From assembly GCA_945613045.1 (NCBI GenBank), contig CALZAG010000037.1, positions 1 through 10,705 of the forward strand: a stretch of DNA of 10,705 nucleotides. Direction: 5' to 3'. Below are positions 6,726-10,705 of this stretch, piece after piece. Each line of letters opens with the position of its first letter. Positions within the stretch are counted from its first letter, which is position 1. Origin of the DNA: an uncultured Clostridia bacterium (GTDB lineage: Bacteria; Bacillota; Clostridia; Oscillospirales; Oscillospiraceae). The position numbers and the translations under genes are program-made. The notes beneath the pieces are model-generated. The model did not search any database and was not told where the DNA came from. It saw only the letters and a list, made by a program, of their open reading frames with translations.

Positions 6726-7757
6726 TCACCATATGCCCATGAGGTGCTGCACAAGCAGGCTCGTTCCCGTTATGCCCGCCCAGCAGCAGGCGCCGAGGAT
6801 AAGCGGCTTGCCGCCGGTCTTTACGAGCTTCACGATATCGGTGTTTATGCCGATAGCGCTCATCGCAAGCACAATAAAAAACTTGCTGAGCTCCTTAACA
6901 GGGCTGAACACCGCCGCGTCCGCGCCGAGGCTCACGGCCACGGTGGTTATGACCGACGCGCCTATGAAATAGAGGATAAAAAACGGGAATATCTTCTTGA
7001 AGCTGACCTTTTTCCCGTCCGTGCCGTTTGCCTTCCTCGTGCGGATGAACGCCAGCACGAGCGTTATGGGGATGATGGCAAGCGTCCTCGTCAGCTTGAC
7101 GGTAACAGCCTTGTCCAGCGTCTCCGAGCCGAGACCCCACATCGCGTCCCAGGTGCTTGCCGCCGCAGTGACTGAGGATGTGTCGTTCACCGCCGTGCCG
7201 GCGAATATGCCGAAGGCTTCGCCCGAGGCAGTGTCGAAGCCGATAAGGCTTCCGAAGGCGGGGAATATCAGCGCCGCCAGCACGTTGAAGAAGAATATGA
7301 CGGAGATCGACTGCGCAACCTCCTCGTCGCCGGCGTCGATGACCGGTGCCGTGGCCGCTATTGCCGAGCCGCCGCAGATGGACGAGCCCACGCCTATGAG
7401 CGTCGCTATCTTTGAGGGCATATGCATGGCCCTCTGCAGCACAAACGCGATCAGAAGCGAAGCGGCTATGGTGCAGATGATTATGGGCAGGGACTGCACT
7501 CCGGTCTGGAATATCACGTTAAGGTTCATGCCGAAGCCCAACAGGACGACCGCCCACTGAAGTATCTTTTTTGAGGTAAATTTAATGCCCGCCTCCAGCT
7601 TTGACTTATCCTTTATAAACAGGGTCACTATCATGCCGACGATTATCGCCGTCACAGCGCCGCCGATGATGGGGAATCTTTTCCCGAAGAACCAGGAGGG
7701 AACGGCTATGACAAGGCACAGCAAAAGTCCCGGCGCGTTTTTTCTTATCCAGTTCAT
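6726..7757 (-). CDS. YeiH/UPF0324-family membrane protein (putative sulfate exporter family transporter)
   Basis: A 343-residue protein with about ten membrane segments, of usual length for the YeiH (UPF0324) family, whose members are annotated as putative sulfate exporters on thin evidence. Recognisable are KKILQWAVVLLGFGMN (about 63-78), the conserved IGVGSSICGGSAIAATAPVI (about 120-139), GIFAGTAVNDTSSVTAA (about 185-201) and the late FIVLAMSAIGINTDI (about 290-304). The ATG at 7757 has an AAAGGTG ribosome binding site. It has its own consensus promoter (7811-7839) and a hairpin in the leader, and is monocistronic up to the terminator at 6652-6691. No LysR-type regulator, a common YeiH partner, is adjacent. 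The substrate is unproven. Confidence 0.9.
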   Translation of the reverse strand: MNWIRKNAPGLLLCLVIAVPSWFFGKRFPIIGGAVTAIIVGMIVTLFIKDKSKLEAGIKFTSKKILQWAVVLLGFGMNLNVIFQTGVQSLPIIICTIAASLLIAFVLQRAMHMPSKIATLIGVGSSICGGSAIAATAPVIDAGDEEVAQSISVIFFFNVLAALIFPAFGSLIGFDTASGEAFGIFAGTAVNDTSSVTAAASTWDAMWGLGSETLDKAVTVKLTRTLAIIPITLVLAFIRTRKANGTDGKKVSFKKIFPFFILYFIGASVITTVAVSLGADAAVFSPVKELSKFFIVLAMSAIGINTDIVKLVKTGGKPLILGACCWAGITGTSLLVQHLMGIW

Positions 7758-7774
7758 GCTTTTTCACCTTTCTG

Positions 7775-7802
7775 CCTGCCCTCACGGGTTATTCCCGGCA
7801 GG
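7775..7802 (-). promoter_or_regulatory. Hairpin in the leader of the YeiH-family gene
   Basis: CCTGCC (7775-7780) pairs with GGCAGG (7797-7802), and GGG/CCC (7786-7788 with 7794-7796) closes an inner loop with a 5-nt bulge on one side. It ends about 4 nt before the ribosome binding site, so it could influence translation or mRNA stability. No known riboswitch class is recognised. Confidence 0.4.
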
Positions 7803-7810
7803 ACCCGCAT

Positions 7811-7839
7811 ATCATAACACATTTATTTTATCCGTTCAA
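7811..7839 (-). promoter_or_regulatory. Sigma-A-type promoter of the YeiH-family gene
   Basis: On the minus strand, TTGAAC (7834-7839), 17-bp AT-rich spacer, TATGAT (7811-7816). The expected start is near 7804, immediately before the leader hairpin. Confidence 0.75.
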
Positions 7840-7866
7840 TCAGAAATAACAGGACTTTTCACGAAA

Positions 7867-7880
7867 TGTTCATCGGAACA
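7867..7880. promoter_or_regulatory. Inverted repeat between the divergent promoters
   Basis: TGTTC-ATCG-GAACA (5-bp arms) ends 3 bp before the -35 box of the MATE promoter, centred near -45, a usual activator position. No binding protein can be named. Confidence 0.35.
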
Positions 7881-7883
7881 CGG

Positions 7884-7912
7884 TTGACCTGCGCAGGCAT
7901 ATGGGCTAAACT
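7884..7912 (+). promoter_or_regulatory. Sigma-A-type promoter of the MATE gene, with a palindrome in the spacer
   Basis: TTGACC (7884-7889), 17 bp, TAAACT (7907-7912). A perfect 10-bp palindrome, CCTGCGCAGG (7888-7897), overlaps the -35 box and spacer, a position where a bound repressor would block polymerase. The leader to the ATG is about 68 nt. Confidence 0.7.
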
Positions 7913-7986
7913 TGTAAAGCTCGATAAATAATCGCTGAACAGGTCGTATAAGGCTCTGTTTATTGCAGGAAAAGAAGGGACATCAT

Positions 7987-9357
7987 ATGGAACGGGATAA
8001 AACGTTTCTCGGAACGCAGCCCGTTGGAAAGCTGCTGCTGAATCTGGCGATCCCCTCCGTGATCGCGCAGTTAGTGAATATGCTGTATAACATCGTTGAC
8101 CGTATTTATATCGGGCATATTCCGGAAGCAGGCAGCCTTGCTCTTACCGGCGTCGGGGTCTGTATGCCGCTTATTCTGATCATTTCCGCGTTTGCGGCCC
8201 TGGTCGGCTCGGGCGGAGCGCCCCGGGCATCGATATTCATGGGCAGAGGCGACCATGCCTCCGCCGAGAAAACGCTCGCAGGCTGTTTTGCTCTGCAGGT
8301 ATGCATTTCGGTTGTGCTGACCGCAGTCATGCTGATATGGAACGAGGATCTCCTGCTGCTGTTCGGCGCAAGCGGAAACACCATCGCCTACGCGACGGCG
8401 TATATGGACATCTATGCCGCCGGCACGATATTCGTTCAGATAACGCTCGGGCTGAACGCGTTCATTACCGCGCAGGGCTTTGCCAGGACCGGAATGACGA
8501 CCGTTCTGATCGGCGCGATCGCCAATATAGTCCTTGACCCTGTTTTCATTTTTGCCATGGGTATGGGCGTGCGGGGCGCCGCGCTTGCGACCGTTATATC
8601 TCAGGGCTTGTCCTGCATATGGGTCATCGCGTTTCTCTCCGGAAAAAAGACCGTGCTGCGCCTGAAAACGGAGAATGTTCTTCCCGGGCTCAGGCTGCTT
8701 CCGCCCTGCCTTGCGCTCGGCATCTCCACGTTCGTCATGCAGGCCAGCGAAAGCGTGGTTTCCGTCTGCTTTAATTCCTCTCTGTTGAAATACGGCGGGG
8801 ATATCGCGGTCGGGGCCATGACCATCATGGCCAGCATCATGCAGTTGGCTCTGCTGCCGCTGCAGGGTATAGGCCAGGGCGCTCAGCCCATTACGAGCTA
8901 TAACTACGGCGCCGGAAGCAGCGCCCGCGTAAAGCAGAGCTTCCGGCTGCTGCTGACGGTGAGCGTTATTTATTCGGTCGTTCTCTGGGCCTGCGTCATG
9001 GCTTTTCCGAGGCTGTTCGCCGGAATGTTCACATCGGACGGCGCACTGCTCGACTTCACCGCACACGCGCTCAGGCTCTACTGCGGGGCAATGCTCCTAT
9101 TCGGCGTGCAGGTCGCCTGCCAGATGACCTTTGTCTCCATTGGCAACGCGGTATGCTCGATAATCGTCGCGGTGCTGCGAAAATTCGTCCTGCTCATACC
9201 GCTGATCTATATCATGCCGCAGCTTATCTCAAATCAAACCGAAGCCGTATACATGGCCGAGCCGGCCGCGGACATCATCGCCGTGAGCTTCACGGCGGTC
9301 CTGTTTGCGTTCCAGTTCCGAAAATCCCTGAAAAAGCTTGACCGGGCGGCGGCCTGA
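7987..9357 (+). CDS. MATE-family efflux transporter (MepA-like)
   Basis: A 456-residue, 12-helix membrane protein of normal MATE length, predicted to extrude drugs or other organic cations using a Na+ or H+ gradient. The N-terminus (LAIPSVIAQLVNMLYNIVDR, residues 20-39), FAALVGSGGAPRASIFMGRG and, at the start of the second half, GIGQGAQPITSYNYGAG are strong markers of the MepA-like subgroup. The ATG at 7987 has a GAAGGG ribosome binding site 7 nt upstream; a TTG at 7963 is open but has no such site. It is divergent from the YeiH-family gene and has a consensus promoter with nearby palindromes. No MarR- or MerR-type regulator is adjacent. No terminator is visible between its stop and the SOR promoter 14 bp later, so read-through is possible. 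Confidence 0.95.
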   Translation: MERDKTFLGTQPVGKLLLNLAIPSVIAQLVNMLYNIVDRIYIGHIPEAGSLALTGVGVCMPLILIISAFAALVGSGGAPRASIFMGRGDHASAEKTLAGCFALQVCISVVLTAVMLIWNEDLLLLFGASGNTIAYATAYMDIYAAGTIFVQITLGLNAFITAQGFARTGMTTVLIGAIANIVLDPVFIFAMGMGVRGAALATVISQGLSCIWVIAFLSGKKTVLRLKTENVLPGLRLLPPCLALGISTFVMQASESVVSVCFNSSLLKYGGDIAVGAMTIMASIMQLALLPLQGIGQGAQPITSYNYGAGSSARVKQSFRLLLTVSVIYSVVLWACVMAFPRLFAGMFTSDGALLDFTAHALRLYCGAMLLFGVQVACQMTFVSIGNAVCSIIVAVLRKFVLLIPLIYIMPQLISNQTEAVYMAEPAADIIAVSFTAVLFAFQFRKSLKKLDRAAA

Positions 9358-9371
9358 GCGCACAGGCATTA

Positions 9372-9400
9372 TTGACGCGCACCCTGAACCGGGGTATAAT
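9372..9400 (+). promoter_or_regulatory. Near-perfect sigma-A promoter of the superoxide reductase gene
   Basis: TTGACG (9372-9377), 17-bp spacer, perfect TATAAT (9395-9400). The leader is about 55 nt. No clear PerR box (TTATAATNATTATAA-like) is seen around it, and the strong boxes suggest high constitutive expression. Confidence 0.85.
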
Positions 9401-9461
9401 AGTCGGGACAGAGTATATCTGCACGGCGTTTATATAATTCAAGTAAATGGAGGCTTTTTCA

Positions 9462-9839
9462 ATGAATGCAAAGTTCTATATCTGCCGTCACTGCGGCAAT
9501 CTGGTCGGCATGATAAACGATTCCGGCGTTCCCCTCGTCTGCTGCGGTCAGAAAATGGAGGCTCTCGTGCCCAACACCGTCGAGGCGAGCGGCGAAAAGC
9601 ATCTGCCCGTCGTCACCCTGACCGACGGCGCGGTCAGCGTCAATGTCGGCTCCGTGGATCATCCCATGGTTCCCGAGCACTACATCGAGTGGGTCTATCT
9701 CCAGACCGAGAACGGCGGTCAGCGCAAGGCGCTGAAGCCCGGCGATGCTCCTAACGTGAGCTTCTGCCTCGGCGGCGATAAGGCTGTCGCGGTATATGCC
9801 TACTGCAATCTCCACGGTCTGTGGATGGCAGAGCTGTAA
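9462..9839 (+). CDS. dfx: Desulfoferrodoxin (class I, two-iron superoxide reductase)
   Basis: This 125-residue cytoplasmic enzyme reduces superoxide to hydrogen peroxide without making oxygen, a typical defence of anaerobes; rubredoxin is the usual electron donor. The N-terminal desulforedoxin-like domain keeps the four cysteines of the FeS4 site (Cys8, Cys11, Cys27, Cys28). The catalytic domain has the expected ligands of the Fe(His)4Cys centre: His47, His67, His73, Cys115 and His118. Glu45-Lys46 precedes His47 as in the active-site EKH motif. All nine ligands are present, so it should be active. The ATG at 9462 has a TGGAGG ribosome binding site; an in-frame ATG at 9447 lies on that site and is unlikely. 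It is monocistronic, with its own promoter and terminator. Confidence 0.97.
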   Translation: MNAKFYICRHCGNLVGMINDSGVPLVCCGQKMEALVPNTVEASGEKHLPVVTLTDGAVSVNVGSVDHPMVPEHYIEWVYLQTENGGQRKALKPGDAPNVSFCLGGDKAVAVYAYCNLHGLWMAEL

Positions 9840-9863
9840 TATTAGCATCACCCAAACCTGATA

Positions 9864-9893
9864 AAACGCCCCTTCCGGTCGGAAGGGGCGTTT
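9864..9893. terminator. Bidirectional terminator between dfx and the EamA gene
   Basis: A perfect 13-bp stem (AAACGCCCCTTCC at 9864-9876 with its complement at 9881-9893, GGTC loop). Arms begin with A and end with T, so it can terminate dfx on the plus strand and the convergent EamA gene on the minus strand. Confidence 0.9.
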
Positions 9894-9916
9894 ATGTATG
9901 TTGGGAGGGGTCTGGG

Positions 9917-10330
9917 CTACAGGACCATCAGAAGCGTTCCCGCCCCTATCAGAACGCAGCCGAGCAGCGATTTAGGCGTGACCTGCTCATGCAGGAAAAC
10001 GAAGGCAAGCACCAGCGTTATAACAACGCTCAGCTTGTCTATCGGTACGACCTTCGACGCCTCGCCTATCTGCAGCGCGCGATAATAGAAAAGCCATGAC
10101 GCGCCGGTGGCAAGGCCGGACAGAATAAGAAACAGCCAGCTTTTTCTGCTTATCTCATCCAGACCGCTCTGTGCGTTGGTCAAAAACACCATGCCCCAGG
10201 CCATTATCACGACCACCACCGTTCTGATCGCCGTGGCGAGGTTTGAATTAACACCGTCAATACCGACCTTTGCCAGTATAGAGGTGAGCGCCGCGAACAC
10301 GGCCGAAAGTATTGCAAACAGCATCCACAT
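9917..10330 (-). CDS. EamA-family (DMT superfamily) transporter, half-size
   Basis: A 137-residue membrane protein with about five hydrophobic segments: roughly residues 2-20, 32-50, 65-84, 95-112 and 118-136. It comprises a single EamA domain. Most EamA transporters have two such domains (about 300 residues), but single-domain proteins of about 140 residues are a known group and probably work as dimers. Markers are AILSAVFAALTSILAKVGI at the N-terminus, FYYRALQIGEASKVVPIDKLSVVIT (about 81-105) and FLHEQVTPKSLLGCVLIGAG. The ATG at 10330 has a GGAGG ribosome binding site. The protein looks complete rather than truncated, since both ends fit the family. The substrate is unknown; it is convergent with dfx. 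Confidence 0.92.
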   Translation of the reverse strand: MWMLFAILSAVFAALTSILAKVGIDGVNSNLATAIRTVVVVIMAWGMVFLTNAQSGLDEISRKSWLFLILSGLATGASWLFYYRALQIGEASKVVPIDKLSVVITLVLAFVFLHEQVTPKSLLGCVLIGAGTLLMVL

Positions 10331-10423
10331 ACGGTTTTACCTCCAAAAATTTTTCTGTGTCATCTGCGGTGTTTCTCATCCGCCGCGCTTTGTCACCGGC
10401 GCCGCCAGTTTGATATGAATTGA

Positions 10424-10441
10424 GACAATGGAGCCAATGTC
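10424..10441. repeat. Imperfect 18-bp palindrome upstream of the EamA gene
   Basis: GACA-A-TGG-AG-CCA-A-TGTC: 14 of 18 positions are symmetric. It lies about 95 bp upstream of the EamA start, where GC-rich DNA gives way to AT-rich DNA. It may be an operator or part of a dispersed repeat; neither can be shown here. Confidence 0.4.
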
Positions 10442-10472
10442 ATCCGCGCGAGGGAACAAAAATGATCTTTTT

Positions 10473-10501
10473 ATTCTCACGAATCTGTTCAAGCCTGTAA
10501 A
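10473..10501 (-). promoter_or_regulatory. Weak promoter candidate for the EamA gene
   Basis: On the minus strand, TTTACA (10496-10501), 17 bp, GAGAAT (10473-10478). The -10 box is poor and the implied leader is about 135 nt, so this is only the best visible option. The rest of 10331-10519 shows no gene. Confidence 0.25.
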
Positions 10502-10519
10502 TTCATATTTGTATAACTA

Positions 10520-10705
10520 TCACATTTTAACTATTCTTCTCAACGTATTAGCGGTTCTGATTGTAATCATTTCACCAATGCCTGCGGTTGCTGTTTTTTT
10601 CCACCAGTTTGCCTTGGCATATTTTTTCCGGTCAAAAGACCAAAAAACAGTATGGGTCATAATAAGACAGATGTGTAGGAATGGCTTAAATAAAGGCTTT
10701 GTGGA
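10520..10705 (-). CDS. Possible 3' end of an unrecognised gene (partial, runs off the window)
   Basis: On the minus strand one frame is open from the window edge to a TGA at 10520-10522 and encodes 61 residues. The middle is rich in Trp, Lys and aromatic residues (FWSFDRKKYAKANWWKK) and the end is basic (TANTLRRIVKM). I do not recognise the family. An internal ATG about 15 codons in has no ribosome binding site, so if the frame is real the start lies outside the window. The surrounding DNA is much more AT-rich than the rest of the window (17 G/C of 60 in 10501-10560), which fits horizontally acquired or non-coding DNA. An open frame of this length can arise by chance. Confidence 0.3.
   Translation of the reverse strand, partial: STKPLFKPFLHICLIMTHTVFWSFDRKKYAKANWWKKTATAGIGEMITIRTANTLRRIVKM

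Noticed and set aside
8071..9066. 331-codon open frame on the minus strand inside the MATE gene
   Set aside because: It is antisense to a clear MATE gene, its product is rich in Arg, His, Gly and Gln with no domain, and it has no ribosome binding site. High-GC codon structure explains it.
9395..9440. PerR/Fur box at the dfx promoter
   Set aside because: AT-rich stretches near 9430 do not form the 7-1-7 inverted repeat.
1..10705. CRISPR array, tRNA, rRNA or insertion sequence with transposase
   Set aside because: No regularly spaced repeats, cloverleaf with CCA-type end, rRNA-like sequence or transposase motif was seen on either strand.

Overview
The window looks like chromosomal DNA of an anaerobic, fairly GC-rich low-branching Firmicute, most likely a Clostridia (Oscillospiraceae-like) bacterium. 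This rests on the gene set (class I desulfoferrodoxin, SecG, AzlCD, MepA-type MATE, TetR-controlled ABC-2 exporter), AGGAGG-type ribosome binding sites and consensus sigma-A promoters. No rRNA, tRNA, CRISPR array or recognisable insertion sequence was found. The placement is inference from gene style, not from a marker gene.

Layout, left to right. From 1 to 7757 every gene is on the minus strand. The 3'-truncated glmS (1-1346) has its own promoter. Upstream of it lie azlC-azlD (overlapping by 4 bp, ending in a terminator at 1444-1469) and then secG, whose terminator directly abuts the azlC start. Next is a four-gene, tightly packed operon: TetR-family repressor (5939-6559), ABC ATPase (5052-5942), ABC-2 permease (4280-5065) and a PIG-V-like GT-C glycosyltransferase (2920-4248). 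The first three overlap and the last follows the permease closely. The operon promoter carries a palindromic site that is a good candidate autoregulatory operator. A strong hairpin terminator (6652-6691) separates this operon from an upstream YeiH-family transporter (6726-7757).

A divergent promoter region (7758-7986) then drives the YeiH gene leftward and a MATE efflux transporter (7987-9357) rightward. A superoxide reductase gene (9462-9839) follows with its own near-perfect promoter. It is closed by a bidirectional terminator shared with a convergent half-size EamA transporter (9917-10330, minus).

Beyond about 10450 the base composition drops sharply to AT-rich DNA. That tail holds only a possible 3' end of an unrecognised minus-strand reading frame running off the window. 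The window is dominated by membrane transport (AzlCD, ABC exporter, YeiH, MATE, EamA) plus housekeeping (GlmS, SecG) and oxygen defence (SOR). I see no convincing evidence of a wholly new multi-gene system. The items most worth a second look are the TetR operon with its attached glycosyltransferase and repeated operator motif, the leader-less azlC start, and the palindromes over the MATE promoter.
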